A stretch of DNA of 64,000 nt from Synergistaceae bacterium (GCA_016756725.1 JAESII010000004.1:310001-374000), one strand, 5' to 3'. Positions 50,702 to 60,349 are shown, counted from the stretch's first letter. Program-made: numbers and translations. Notes: generated by a model not told the origin, from the sequence alone.

Positions 50702-50720
50702 GGCTTTCCGCGGGAAAGCC
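50702..50720 (+). promoter_or_regulatory. Stem-loop between dipeptidase and dppA
   Basis: GGCTTTCC (50702-50709) and GGAAAGCC (50713-50720) pair perfectly with a 3-nt GCG loop, 53 nt before the dppA start. No U-run follows and no clear promoter was seen in this gap, so dppA may be cotranscribed with the dipeptidase, with this hairpin as a processing or 5' stabilising element. Confidence 0.45.
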
Positions 50721-50772
50721 GCCACGGCCCGAGGAGACCGACGACGAGACGTTATTGCGAGGAGGGTTTCAA

Positions 50773-52365
50773 ATGAGGAAGAACTGGCAGCTCCTGTGTC
50801 TGACGGCGCTCTGTGCGCTCCTTGTCCTGGCCTGCGGCGCCTGGGCGGGCGAAAAGGTGCTGACCGTGGCCTACAACGAGGAGCCTCAGACCGCCGACGG
50901 TCAGATGACCACGTCGTGCTACATGATTCCCCTCAACGTCTACGATCGCCTTCTGGAGTGCGCCACGGTCGGGCCGGGCAAATCCGAACTGGTTCCGGGG
51001 CTGGCCGAGAGCTGGGAGATCAGCGACGACGGGAAAATCTACACCTTCCACATCCGCAAAGGCGTCAAGTTCCACAGCGGTGAGGAGCTGACGGGCAAGG
51101 ACGTGGTCTACACCTTCGACCGCATGCTCGATCCGGCGACGAAGGCCCTCAACACCGACATCCTCGACTTCGTCGACGGCGCGGCGGAGCGCATGGAGGG
51201 CAAGGCCGACTCGACGAGGGGGCTCGAGCTCGTCGATCCCTACACGGTGCGGATCACGCTGAAAGAGCCCTTCGTCCCCTTCCTGTCCATCCTGGCCAGC
51301 CCCCAGGCCTCGATCCTGAGCGAAGCCTTCACCCGCCCGCTGGGGGACAAATACGGCCTCTCGCCCGAGACGACCTGCGGGACGGGGCCCTTCGTCCTCA
51401 CCGAATGGGTCCTCAACGACCACCACACCCTGGCCGCCTTCGACGACTACTGGCGCGGTCGGTCGAAACTGGACCGGTTCGTCGTCAAGGTCGTCACCGA
51501 CACGGAGACGATGCGGATGCTCTTCGAGTCGGGAGAGATCGACATCTTCGACTGCGACTTCGCCATCAGCCAGATCCCCTACTTCCTGGGCCACAAGGCC
51601 TGGAAGGACCAGATCGTCTCAGGGCCCCGCGTGGGCATCTACTACTTCACCTTCAACCAGCAGATCAAGCCCTTCGACGACGTCCGGGTCCGCAAGGCCT
51701 TCCAGATGGCCGTCGACCGCAAGAAGCTCCTGGAGAAGCTCTACTACGACCAGGGACAGCTGGAGAACGGCGTCATGCCGGCCGGTCTCATCCACTATAA
51801 CCCGGGACAGACGGTCATTCCCTACGATCCGGCCCGGGCCAAGGCCCTCCTCGCCGAGGCGGGCTATCCTGACGGCGTCGATCTCGAGATCGCCCTCATC
51901 GCCAGCGCCTCCTCTCAGTGGCAGAAGATGAGCGAAGTCGTCCAGGCCATGGTGGCGCCGGTGGGCTTCCGCGTCACCCTCGTCCAGATGGACGAGGCGG
52001 CCTGGTACGCGACGCGCAAGGAGGGCAAGCTGCCCATGTACTGCCAGAAGTGGTCGGCCGACTTCAACGATCCCGACAACTTCTTCTACACCTTCTTCGG
52101 CTCCAAGGGGACCGTGGCCCGCAGCTTCAACAACATCAGCGACGAAGTCTTCGCCGCCCTCGACAGGGGACGGAGCGAACTCGATTTCGCCAAGAGGGGC
52201 AAGCTCTACGCCGACCTGGAGAAGACGATCGTCATCGATCAGGCCGCCTGGCTCCCCCTCTTCTCCCTCAAACACCTCTACGTGACCCAGCCGAGGGTCA
52301 AGACCTTCGTCGTCCCCTGGAACGGCTGGTCGGACTTCTCCGCCTACGAGATGGAAGTCGAATAG
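50773..52365 (+). CDS. dppA: Dipeptide/oligopeptide ABC transporter binding protein (SBP family 5)
   Basis: This 530-residue protein has an N-terminal signal peptide ending near ACGAWA; Cys27 could serve as a lipobox cysteine, but cleavage by signal peptidase I after AWA is also possible. The mature part has the family-5 pattern: LVPGLAESWEISDDGKIYTF, FHSGEELTGKDVVYTFDRM and DDVRVRKAFQMAVDRKKLL. It captures peptides for the dppBCDF system coded immediately downstream. Context (M19 dipeptidase, LD-carboxypeptidase, M55 remnant, ddh) suggests murein-derived or D-amino-acid peptides. ATG 50773 has GAGGAGGG upstream. Confidence 0.92.
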   Translation: MRKNWQLLCLTALCALLVLACGAWAGEKVLTVAYNEEPQTADGQMTTSCYMIPLNVYDRLLECATVGPGKSELVPGLAESWEISDDGKIYTFHIRKGVKFHSGEELTGKDVVYTFDRMLDPATKALNTDILDFVDGAAERMEGKADSTRGLELVDPYTVRITLKEPFVPFLSILASPQASILSEAFTRPLGDKYGLSPETTCGTGPFVLTEWVLNDHHTLAAFDDYWRGRSKLDRFVVKVVTDTETMRMLFESGEIDIFDCDFAISQIPYFLGHKAWKDQIVSGPRVGIYYFTFNQQIKPFDDVRVRKAFQMAVDRKKLLEKLYYDQGQLENGVMPAGLIHYNPGQTVIPYDPARAKALLAEAGYPDGVDLEIALIASASSQWQKMSEVVQAMVAPVGFRVTLVQMDEAAWYATRKEGKLPMYCQKWSADFNDPDNFFYTFFGSKGTVARSFNNISDEVFAALDRGRSELDFAKRGKLYADLEKTIVIDQAAWLPLFSLKHLYVTQPRVKTFVVPWNGWSDFSAYEMEVE

Positions 52366-52380
52366 ACCGTCGGACGAGCG

Positions 52381-52402
52381 GGGAGGGGGGCAACCCCCTC
52401 CC
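52381..52402 (+). promoter_or_regulatory. Intercistronic stem-loop after dppA
   Basis: GGGAGGGGG (52381-52389) pairs with CCCCCTCCC (52394-52402) around a GCAA tetraloop of the stable GNRA class, 15 nt after the dppA stop. No U-run follows, so it probably protects the dppA message or attenuates read-through. Confidence 0.65.
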
Positions 52403-52425
52403 GATTCCAGAAGAGGGAGGCGCCC

Positions 52426-53346
52426 ATGAAAAAATTTATCCTTCAGCGTCTGATCGTTTCCATTCCCGTCCTCGTCGGCGTCACCTTTCTCCTTTTCTGG
52501 CTTCTCAACGTCGTGCCGGGAGACCCCGTGGCTCTGATGATGAAGGAGCACATCAGCGTCGACGTCGTTGAACGGGTCCGCCAGCAGATGCACCTCGACG
52601 ATCCCGCCTGGGTCCGCTATCTGCGCTTCCTCTGGGGGGCCGTCAGGGGCGACCTCGGCGAGTCCTACAAGCTGAAACGGCCCGTGGCCGACCTCATCCT
52701 CAACGCCTTCCCCAACACCTTTCTCCTGGCCGTCGCCGCGGCCCTTTTCGCCTGGATCGTGGGCATTCCGGCGGGCATCGTCTCGGCCGTCCGCAAGTAC
52801 TCGCTGTCGGATCACTTCTTCATGGGTTTCTCCCTCATGGGCGTCTCCATGCCCGTCTTCTGGTCGGCCCTGCTCTTCCAGTACCTCTTCGCCGTGAAGC
52901 TGGGCTGGCTTCCCGTGGCCGGCTTCAACTCCTGGAAGTGCCTCGTCATGCCCGCCGTGGTGCTGGGCTGGAGCAGCGCCGGCATCGTGGCCCGCCTCAC
53001 CCGCTCGAGCCTTCTCGAGGTCATGCGCTGCGACTACATCCGGACGGCGCGGGCCAAGGGCCTTCTCGGGGTGGCCGTCATCCTCCGCCACGGCCTGAAG
53101 AACGCCATGCTTCCCGTCGTGACCGTCATGGCCATCCAGGTGGCGAGCCTCCTGGCCGGAGCGGTCATCACCGAAAGCGTCTTCAACATTCCCGGCGTGG
53201 GGCGCATCGCCGTGGGAGCCATCCAGGCCCGCGACATGCCCCTCCTTCAGGGAGCCGTCCTCTTCGAGACGGTCCTGGTCATCTTCGGCAATCTCGCCGC
53301 CGATACGCTCTACGCCTGGCTCGATCCGCGGATCAAATTCGACTAG
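52426..53346 (+). CDS. dppB: Dipeptide ABC transporter permease B
   Basis: This 306-residue protein has six membrane helices. The N-terminus (MKKFILQRLIVSIPVLVGVT) and the motif NVVPGDPVALMM are characteristic of DppB/OppB. The EAA loop reads YIRTARAKGLLGVAVILRHGLKNA. It pairs with DppC to form the channel. GGGAGG lies before the ATG. Confidence 0.94.
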   Translation: MKKFILQRLIVSIPVLVGVTFLLFWLLNVVPGDPVALMMKEHISVDVVERVRQQMHLDDPAWVRYLRFLWGAVRGDLGESYKLKRPVADLILNAFPNTFLLAVAAALFAWIVGIPAGIVSAVRKYSLSDHFFMGFSLMGVSMPVFWSALLFQYLFAVKLGWLPVAGFNSWKCLVMPAVVLGWSSAGIVARLTRSSLLEVMRCDYIRTARAKGLLGVAVILRHGLKNAMLPVVTVMAIQVASLLAGAVITESVFNIPGVGRIAVGAIQARDMPLLQGAVLFETVLVIFGNLAADTLYAWLDPRIKFD

Positions 53347-53358
53347 GGGGGAGACGCC

Positions 53359-54291
53359 ATGTCCAAAGACATCAGACCCGACGAGATTCCGCTCTCCGCT
53401 CCCTCTTCCGTCCCCTTTCCCGCGGAGGAGTTCGAGGCCGTCGAGCCTCCGACGTCTTTCCTGAAAGACGTGTGGCAGGCCTACCGGAACAACCGCATGG
53501 CCCTCGGAGGCGCCCTGGGCGTCGCCCTCCTCGTCTTCATGGCCGTCTTCGCCCCCCTGCTGACGCCCTACGGCCCCTTCGACATCGACCTCGACGTCAT
53601 GACCCTTCCGCCCTCGGCGGCCCACTGGCTCGGAACGGACCAGTTCGGAAGGGACCTCCTGACGCGGATCCTCTACGGGTCGCGCATCTCCCTTGTCATC
53701 GGCATCGTGCCGACCCTCCTCTCCATGGCCATCGGCACCACCCTGGGCCTCGTCGGCGGCTGGTACGGAGGCAAGATCGACTACGCCATCATGCGCCTCG
53801 CCGATATCGTCCTGGCCTTCCCCTCCGTCCTTCTGGCCATGGTCGTCATGTACACCCTGGGAGCCTCTCTCTTCAACCTCTTCATCGCCCTGGCCGTCGT
53901 GGGATGGGCGGGGACGTCGCGCGTCGTCCGAAGCCAGGTCATCTCCCTCCGCGAGAAGGAGTTCGTCGAGGCCTGCCGAGCCATGGGCGTGAAGACACCC
54001 GTCATCCTCTTCCGCCACATCCTCCCCAACTGCCTCCCCTCCCTCATCGTCCTCTTCACCCTGGGCATTCCGGGGGCCATTCTCTCCGAGGCGAGCCTCT
54101 CTTTCCTCGGCGTGGGGGCCCAGCCGCCCACCCCCTCCTGGGGGCTCATCATCGTCAGCGGCAAGGAGTTCCTCTTTTCGGCGCCCTGGATCGCCATCGC
54201 CCCCGGCGTCTTCATCCTGCTGACGGTGCTGGCCTTCAACTTCCTCGGCGACGGGCTGCGGGACGCCTTCGACCCGTACATGAAGCCGTAG
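53359..54291 (+). CDS. dppC: Dipeptide ABC transporter permease C
   Basis: This 310-residue protein has an N-terminal cytoplasmic stretch (~40 residues), then six helices. The motif HWLGTDQFGRDLLTRILYGSR is a hallmark of DppC/OppC, and the EAA loop is FVEACRAMGVKTPVILFRHI. It starts 12 nt after dppB with GGGGAG upstream and completes the heterodimeric channel. Confidence 0.94.
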   Translation: MSKDIRPDEIPLSAPSSVPFPAEEFEAVEPPTSFLKDVWQAYRNNRMALGGALGVALLVFMAVFAPLLTPYGPFDIDLDVMTLPPSAAHWLGTDQFGRDLLTRILYGSRISLVIGIVPTLLSMAIGTTLGLVGGWYGGKIDYAIMRLADIVLAFPSVLLAMVVMYTLGASLFNLFIALAVVGWAGTSRVVRSQVISLREKEFVEACRAMGVKTPVILFRHILPNCLPSLIVLFTLGIPGAILSEASLSFLGVGAQPPTPSWGLIIVSGKEFLFSAPWIAIAPGVFILLTVLAFNFLGDGLRDAFDPYMKP

Positions 54292-54304
54292 GGAGGCTCG
54301 GACC

Positions 54305-55366
54305 ATGACCGACAGAGAAAAGACGGGAAAGCATGCCGTGGAGAAGAGCTGTCTCTGCGGGACGACGGAGACGGCGGAAGGAACGGCGCTGCTCGACATC
54401 CGGGACCTGCACGTCTCCTTTCCCACGAGCCGCGGCGTCGTCCCCGCCGTCGTCGCCGTCGATCTCGACGTGAGGCGGGGGGAGATCGTCGGACTCGTGG
54501 GGGAATCGGGCTGCGGCAAGAGCGTCACCTCCCTGGCCGTCATGGGCCTCGTCGCCCCTCCGGGCCAGGTCCGGGGCGAAATCCGCCTCGACGGCCGGGA
54601 GCTGACGGCTCTTCCCGAAAAGGAGATGGCTCGGATCCGAGGCTGTGACGTGGCGATGATCTTCCAGGAACCCATGACGTCGCTCAACCCCGTCCTGACC
54701 GTGGGGCGCCAGGTGAGCGAGGCCCTTCTCATCCACTCCTCGATGAGCGCCGAGGAGGCCCGCCGGCGGGGCATCGAACTCTTCGCCCTCTGCGGCATCC
54801 CCGAGGCCCGATCGCGGTACGACGCCTTCCCCCACCAGCTCTCGGGGGGGCTGAGACAGAGAGCCATGATCGCCATGGCCCTGGCCTGCGAGCCGAGCCT
54901 CCTCATCGCCGACGAGCCAACGACGGCCCTCGACGTGACGATTCAGGCCCAGATCCTCGACCTCATGAAATCGCTCCGAGATCGACTGGGGTCGGCCATC
55001 CTCCTCATCACCCACGACCTCGGCGTAGTGGCAGAGACCTGCGATCGCGTCAACGTCATGTACGCCGGGCGGATCCAGGAGCGGGCCACAGTCTTCGACC
55101 TCTTCGAGCGGCCCGGCCACCCCTACACTCAGGGACTCCTGCGCTCCGTGCCCGGCGGCGGGGCCAGGGGCCAGCGCCTCTACGCCATCCCCGGGATGGT
55201 GCCCCATCTGCTCCGGCTGCCGACGGGATGTCCCTTCCACCCCCGGTGCGAGAGGGCCCTCCCTCTCTGTCGACGGGAGGAGCCGCCTCTGGCGGCCGTC
55301 GGCGAAGGCCATCAGGTGCGCTGCTGGCTGGCCGATCCCGGGAGAGAAAGGGGAGAAAGGCGATGA
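54305..55366 (+). CDS. dppD: Dipeptide ABC transporter ATP-binding protein D
   Basis: This 353-residue ATPase has Walker [10 protein letters not shown]-loop [10 protein letters not shown], signature [16 protein letters not shown], Walker [13 protein letters not shown] and switch THDLG. The C-terminal oligo_HPY extension contains four cysteines (CPFHPRC, CRREEPP, RCWL) of the type that binds an iron-sulfur cluster in some DppD proteins. The first ~25 residues include an unusual CLCG. The stop overlaps dppF by ATGA. Confidence 0.93.
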   Translation: MTDREKTGKHAVEKSCLCGTTETAEGTALLDIRDLHVSFPTSRGVVPAVVAVDLDVRRGEIVGLVGESGCGKSVTSLAVMGLVAPPGQVRGEIRLDGRELTALPEKEMARIRGCDVAMIFQEPMTSLNPVLTVGRQVSEALLIHSSMSAEEARRRGIELFALCGIPEARSRYDAFPHQLSGGLRQRAMIAMALACEPSLLIADEPTTALDVTIQAQILDLMKSLRDRLGSAILLITHDLGVVAETCDRVNVMYAGRIQERATVFDLFERPGHPYTQGLLRSVPGGGARGQRLYAIPGMVPHLLRLPTGCPFHPRCERALPLCRREEPPLAAVGEGHQVRCWLADPGRERGERR

Positions 55367-56337
55367 AGACGATGGAACCTCTCGTTGCGGTGCGCCGCCT
55401 GTCCAAGCACTTTCCCGTCGACCGTGGGCTCCTGGGCCGGTCGAACCGCGTCGTCCGCGCCGTCGACGGCGTCTCCTTCGACATTTTCCCCCGGGAGACC
55501 TTCGCCGTCGTGGGCGAATCGGGCTGCGGCAAGACAACCCTGGGACGACTGACGCTGCGCCTCATCGAGGCGACGGCCGGGGAGGTCCGCTTCGCCGGAG
55601 AGGATCTGACGGCCCTCTCGGGCGAGAAGCTCCGCCGGATGCGCCGCCGCATGCAGATCGTCTTCCAGGACCCCTACGCCAGCCTCGATCCCCGCATGCG
55701 CGTCGCCGACATCGTGGCCGAACCCCTGGCGGCCCACGGCGTCGGCAGCGCCTCGGAGCGCGGCGACAGGGTGAAGGAGCTGCTGCGCCTCGTGGGCATG
55801 AGGGCCGACGCCATGAGCCGCTATCCCCACGAGTTCTCCGGGGGGCAGCGGCAGAGGATCGGGATCGCCCGTGCCCTGGCGCTCAACCCGGAATTCATCG
55901 TCTGCGACGAGCCCCTCTCGGCCCTGGACGTCTCGATCCAGTCTCAGGTCATCAATCTCCTGGGCGACCTCCAGCGGACCTTCGACCTGACCTACCTCTT
56001 CATCACCCACGACCTTTCGGTGGTGCGCCGCATCGGCGACCGGGTCTGCGTCATGTACCTCGGCAAGGTGGTGGAGATCGGCCCGACGGAGGAGATCTTC
56101 GCCTCGCCGCGGCACCCCTACACCTTCTTCCTCCTGTCGGCGGTGCCCCGACCCGATCCCCGCATGCGGGACCGGCCGCGACCGCTTCTAGAGGGCGATC
56201 TGCCCAGCCCCATGAACCGCCCCTCGGGCTGCGTCTTCCGGACGCGCTGCCCCTACGCCCGGGACGACTGCGCCCAGACCGAACCGCCCCTTACGGAAGG
56301 GGAGGGACGCGCGACGGCCTGCTTCCACCCCCTCTGA
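55363..56337 (+). CDS. dppF: Dipeptide ABC transporter ATP-binding protein F
   Basis: This 324-residue ATPase has Walker [11 protein letters not shown]-loop [12 protein letters not shown], signature [16 protein letters not shown], Walker [15 protein letters not shown] and switch THDLS. The C-terminal oligo_HPY region ([14 protein letters not shown]) carries the usual cysteine cluster. The initial [14 protein letters not shown] is the family hallmark. ATG 55363 overlaps dppD. DppD and DppF energise the DppBC channel. Confidence 0.94.
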   Translation: MKTMEPLVAVRRLSKHFPVDRGLLGRSNRVVRAVDGVSFDIFPRETFAVVGESGCGKTTLGRLTLRLIEATAGEVRFAGEDLTALSGEKLRRMRRRMQIVFQDPYASLDPRMRVADIVAEPLAAHGVGSASERGDRVKELLRLVGMRADAMSRYPHEFSGGQRQRIGIARALALNPEFIVCDEPLSALDVSIQSQVINLLGDLQRTFDLTYLFITHDLSVVRRIGDRVCVMYLGKVVEIGPTEEIFASPRHPYTFFLLSAVPRPDPRMRDRPRPLLEGDLPSPMNRPSGCVFRTRCPYARDDCAQTEPPLTEGEGRATACFHPL

Positions 56338-56574
56338 CGGAGAGAACCGAACCCGCAGGACGAGAGCCCCTCGACACCGCCACGAAGCGGCCGGAGGACG
56401 AAGTCGTCTGCCTCCCTCTTCGCACCGGCGAGGGGCCTCCCGAAGCGACGGCGGCAGGCCCCTCGCACCGGAAGGCCTGCGGATTCGCAGGGCACCTCCT
56501 CTATCGACTTTCGGGCGACGGAGACGGGAAATGGGTTTTTCAGCGAAAGAAGCGGAAAGGCGGGAGAAAAGGAC

Positions 56575-57507
56575 ATGGAAAAAGTGCGCGCCCTCCCCGA
56601 GGGCGGGACGATCGGTCTTGTCGCCCCTTCGAGCCCGGCCCCGAAAGAGAAGCTGGAACAGGCCGAGGCCCTTCTCGAGGCCCGAGGCTACCGCGTCAAA
56701 AGAGGCGAAAGCTGCAACCGGGCCTGGGGCTATCTGGCTGGCCCTGACGACCTGCGGGCCGACGATCTCCACCGGTTCTTCGCCGATCCCGAAGTGGACG
56801 CCCTCTTCTGCGTCCGCGGCGGCGACGGCGCCACGCGCCTTCCGGGACTCCTGAAGGCCGACGTCTTCCGGGCCAACCCCAAGATCCTCCTGGGCTACAG
56901 CGACATCACCGTCCTCCACCTCTTTCTCCACCGCGAGGCCGGCTTCTGCACCTTCCACGGCCCCATGGCGACGACGGAGTTTGTCAAGGAGACCTGGTCG
57001 GGCTACGTCGAGGACGCCCTCTTTCGGGCCCTAACCTCGACGGAGCCTCTGGGGGAGATCGTCCCCTACGAGGGCGCACCCGCCTACGAGACCCTCGTCG
57101 GGGGGACGGCCGAGGGAGAACTGGCCGGAGGCTGCCTCTCCCTCGTGACGGCCCTCATGGGCACGCCCTGGGAGATCGATCTGGCGGGAAAGATCTTCGT
57201 CTTCGAAGACGTCTACGAGGAGCCCTACAAGATCGACCGGATGCTCTGCCAGCTCCGCATGGCGGGCAAGCTCGACGCCGTCGCGGGAATCGTCGTGGGC
57301 CAGATCGTCGACGGAGAGCCCAAGGACGCGACGAAAAGCCTCTCGCTGCGGGAGGTCCTCGAAAGCCTCCTCGTCCCCCTGGGCAAGCCCGTCCTCCTCA
57401 ACGGCCCCTTCGGCCACGGCGTGAAGAAGACGACCCTCCCCCTGGGAGCGAGGGCCCGCCTCGACGCGGGAGCGAAGAGCTTCTGGGTCGATTCGGGAGT
57501 CCGCTAG
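56575..57507 (+). CDS. LD-carboxypeptidase (peptidase S66, MccF/LdcA family)
   Basis: This 310-residue cytoplasmic protein starts IGLVAPSSP like S66 peptidases and has the motif RGGDGATRLP followed by the nucleophilic Ser109 in LLGYSDITVLH. The remaining triad members are expected in the FEDVYE region (Glu) and GPFGHGVKK (His). LD-carboxypeptidases remove the terminal D-alanine from murein tetrapeptides; MccF homologues cleave peptide antibiotics. Lying behind the dpp genes, a murein recycling or peptide-use role is favoured. A 13-bp terminator follows. Confidence 0.88.
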   Translation: MEKVRALPEGGTIGLVAPSSPAPKEKLEQAEALLEARGYRVKRGESCNRAWGYLAGPDDLRADDLHRFFADPEVDALFCVRGGDGATRLPGLLKADVFRANPKILLGYSDITVLHLFLHREAGFCTFHGPMATTEFVKETWSGYVEDALFRALTSTEPLGEIVPYEGAPAYETLVGGTAEGELAGGCLSLVTALMGTPWEIDLAGKIFVFEDVYEEPYKIDRMLCQLRMAGKLDAVAGIVVGQIVDGEPKDATKSLSLREVLESLLVPLGKPVLLNGPFGHGVKKTTLPLGARARLDAGAKSFWVDSGVR

Positions 57508-57570
57508 ACAGGAAAGCCGGACAGCCCCTCCACGGGGCAAGCCCGCCGAGGGGAAGAGGAAACCGACCGC

Positions 57571-57608
57571 GGGGCGCGGGAAGACCGGCAGCGGCCTTCC
57601 CGCGCCCC
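57571..57608 (+). terminator. Terminator after the LD-carboxypeptidase gene
   Basis: GGGGCGCGGGAAG (57571-57583) pairs perfectly with CTTCCCGCGCCCC (57596-57608) around a 12-nt loop and is followed by TTT. It lies 63 nt after the stop codon and ends just before the broken M55 gene. Confidence 0.75.
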
Positions 57609-57620
57609 TTTGCAGGGGGG

Positions 57621-58279
57621 GAGATCCCCTTCGACATGGAGGGAGCCACCGGCGTCGTCCGGTGGGAGCAGGTGAGCGCCGACAAGGCCGACTACGCCTT
57701 CGGCTGCGCCATGCAGCGCCACGACCTGCTGACCGTGGTCGAGGCCGCTTTCGAGTTCGGCGCCACGGAAATCCTGGTCAACGACTCCCACGCCCGCATG
57801 ATCAACCTCGACGTGCGCCAGCTCCCGAAGGGCGTGACCGTCGTCAGCGGCGCCGGCAAGCCGCTGAGCATGGTCGAGGCGGTGGAGGGGGCCGACAGGG
57901 CCTTCTTCTCGTCGCCTACCACGCCATGGCCGGAACGGCCCGGGCCCTCCTCGGCGACGATCTCGTCGTCTGTTCCGTCAAGGAGGGGCTGGGGCGGCAG
58001 GCCGCCCGAGTTCTCACTCCGGAGGTGACGGCACAGAAACTCCGGACAGCCGTCCGGGAGGGCCTCCAGGGAGGGAAAACCCCTCGGCCCTTCCGGGCCG
58101 GGAGCCCCTGTCAGGTCGGACTCACCGTCCTCAACAGCGCCCGGGGAGACGCCGTCGACAACCTGCCCGGCACGATGCGCCATTCGGGACGGACCTTCTC
58201 CTTCCGGGCTGGCGACGTCGTCGAAGGCTACCGCTGGTTCCGGGCCGCCCTGGCCCTGGCCGGGACAGTGGGACGGTAG
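57621..58279 (+). pseudogene. Decayed D-aminopeptidase (peptidase M55, DppA-type)
   Basis: The frame opens with IPFDMEGATGVV, the conserved N-terminal motif of M55 peptidases (usually I-S-x-D-M-E-G), but no start codon precedes it and a terminator lies directly upstream. LVNDSHARMINLD (~57775-57815) and KPLSMVEAVEG follow. Near 57900 the homology moves to another frame (LLLVAYHAMAGTA), and about 40 residues that should lie between YHAMAGT and LLGDD are missing. The rest (VKEGLGRQAARVLTPE, FRAGDVVEGYRWFRA) is normal. The intact enzyme would cleave D-amino-acid peptides, in line with the neighbouring genes. Confidence 0.85.
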
Positions 58280-58422
58280 GCGAAGACACGGGAGGGGGCG
58301 AAAGGGAGTTTCTGGGCGCCGCCGTCACCGGAACGGCGTCTTCGGGCCGCCCCTTCGATCCGGGTCGTCTTCCTGCCCCGGCCTCGGGAGGAAAGACGCC
58401 TCTTTCCCCCTTGCGGTGGCCC

Positions 58423-59985
58423 TCAGCGCACCTCGGAGGAGAGGGGAAGAACGCCCGCCCTTCTCTCGTCGAGGCAGAAACGGGCGATCCGGGAGAGGAG
58501 CTCTTCTCCGCGGAGATTCATCTCCTGGGCCTGACCGGCCGTGCCTCGGCGGCGCGGGACGTCTCCTCCGAGGCACGGCCGATGGAGCGGATCAGTCCGG
58601 AGATGCGCGTCGTCCCCTCCGTGATCTGTTCCATGGCGAGGCCATCTCCTCGCTCGAGGCGGCCTGTTCCTCCGAGGTGGAGGCCACCGTGCCGATGGCG
58701 TCGATGACGCGGCGGGTCCCTTCGAGGGCCTTTTCGAGCTCCCGGACCGCGGCGGCGACCCTGTCGACGGTCGCCTTCATGATGGCCCCCGCCTCTTCCG
58801 TGACGGAGATGGAGTCGCCCATGCTCTTCTCCAGGCTTCCGATGAGCTTGGACACCTCCGAGGCGGCGGCGTTGAGGGCCAGGGAGGCCGTCTCGCTGAT
58901 GGAGGTCCCGTTGGATTCCGACAGCTTCAGCACCTGATCGAGGCTGGTTCGAACCTCGTCCATGGAGGCGTTGGTCTCCTTCGAAAGGGCCGACAGAGAG
59001 GTCGATGTGGCGGCGACGGCCTCGGCGGCATGCCGGATCCGGAAAACCGTATCGGCCTAAGAGCCGATCATGGCCGCCAGGGCGTCGGTCATGATCCCCA
59101 GCTCGTCGGATGACCGGAGGGCGAAGTCGTCGCGGGTCACGGTCAGGTCGCCCTCGCGGGCCCTTTCCGCCAGGGCGTCCCCGTCCGACCGATCTCGACG
59201 GGGGCGAAGGCCTTGAACGTCGTCTGCTTCAACGCCATCGGCCAGGACTCCTCGAACCAGTTCTCGCCCCGCCTGATGCGCCGCAGGATCTCGTCGCCTC
59301 CGGCGCCCTGGATCTCGCCGGCGACGTCGCCGATGCGGTCCCGTGAGGGATGGCAGGCCACGATGCCGCCGTGGGAGAGAAGGCAGCCGAAGCCCGTCTC
59401 GTAAAACCTCATCTTCGTCGTCATCTCCTGGAGGACCTCCAGAGAGATATCGGCGCCAACGCGACGACCGCCGATCTCGACGGGAACAGCGAGGGTCGTC
59501 ATCGCCACCTTCCGGCCTCCCGCCTCGTACTCGAAGGGATCGAGAACCGTCTCCCGGCCGCTCTCCATGGCCCGAAGGTAATAGCCTCCCTCGCCGGGAA
59601 CGTCATAGCCCACCAGGGCCTCGAGGGCCACCTCGTCGCCGTCGCGTCCGTCGAAGGCGCCGGGCTCCCAGCAGGTCCAGACCCCGAAAAAGTCGGGATT
59701 GCGCCGCAGCACCTGGGCCAGCATCCCGTTGGCCAGGGCCCGGTCGAGGCTGCCGGCGGCGTCGAGCCCTTCGAGGACTCCGGCCAGCGAACGGGCCACG
59801 TCGAGCGGACGCTCGAACTGAAGCCTCACCTCGTTGGCCAGTTCCCGCGACCGAATCAGCGCTACCTGGCGGGCCTCCATCATGCTCTCCCCCCGGTTCA
59901 CCGCCGTGATGACCCCCACCACGGAACCGAAGACGACGAGAACCACGGCGAGCACGATGACCGTGATCTTTCCCCGGAGAGACTT
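58423..59985 (-). pseudogene. Decayed Cache-domain methyl-accepting chemotaxis protein
   Basis: Read from the right, a membrane helix (KSLRGKITVIVLAVVLVVFG) and a Cache sensor (VTCW-type region FFGVWTCWEPGAFDG, ending TTFKAFAPVEIG) are intact, but the start codon is gone. After TGTPW (~59180) the second membrane helix is deleted and the frame shifts to EGDLTVTRDDFALRSSDELG. An in-frame TAG follows at about 59058, then a signalling-domain stretch (58650-59050), another frameshift near 58640, and one more near 58545 before the true C-terminus LPLSSEVR. Several independent lesions show it is dead. Confidence 0.85.
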
Positions 59986-59993
59986 CTCCTCCC

Positions 59994-60149
59994 CCTCATC
60001 GACGAGGCCAGGGCCCTGAGGCAGAAGGGAGAGGCGGCGATCCCCCCCGTCTCCTCCGAGTGCTACGGCTGCCTCGACTGCGTCGCCGCCTGCCCCAGGA
60101 GGCGCTCCGCATCGAGACGCGCCGAAGGAGGCGCAGGGGGGAAAGTTAG
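59994..60149 (+). pseudogene. Fragment of a 4Fe-4S ferredoxin-like C-terminus
   Basis: On the plus strand LIDEARALRQKGEAAIPPVS leads into ECYGCLDCVAACP, a CxxCxxCxxxCP iron-sulfur motif. After the C run at 60093-60096 the frame is off by one base; in the next frame the sequence continues QEALRIETRRRRRRGES and stops at TAG 60147-60149, as a ferredoxin C-terminus would. The fragment abuts the 5' end of the oppositely oriented decayed chemoreceptor, so a rearrangement joined them near 59990. Its parent gene is not identified. Confidence 0.62.
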
Positions 60150-60295
60150 GCATCTGTCGAACGTGACCTGACGGCCGTCGATCCCTTTCCTTTTGCGTCA
60201 TCTGAAGAAAACCCTTGTCTCAAACTCAAGCTCTTGCTCCTGTAGATCAGGCTCGATCGACGGACCCGGGTCGGAAGACCCCTGGAAGACGGAAA

Positions 60296-60320
60296 GGGGG
60301 CGGGGAGATTCCCCGCCCCC
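60296..60320 (-). terminator. Terminator of clpB
   Basis: GGGGGCGGGGA (60296-60306) and TCCCCGCCCCC (60310-60320) pair perfectly; two flanking A-T pairs extend the helix, and TTTCC follows on the minus strand. It lies 30 nt after the clpB stop. Confidence 0.75.
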
Positions 60321-60349
60321 TTCTTCTGGCGTTTTTCGTGACGGCGTTC

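Noticed and set aside
51619..54906. 1095-codon minus-strand open frame opposite dppA-dppD
   Set aside because: The plus strand encodes four canonical transporter proteins here; the antisense frame is low complexity with no recognisable domain.
56338..56574. A small gene in the gap between dppF and the LD-carboxypeptidase gene
   Set aside because: No frame has a convincing start, ribosome site and protein-like composition; the only open frame overlaps dppF antisense.
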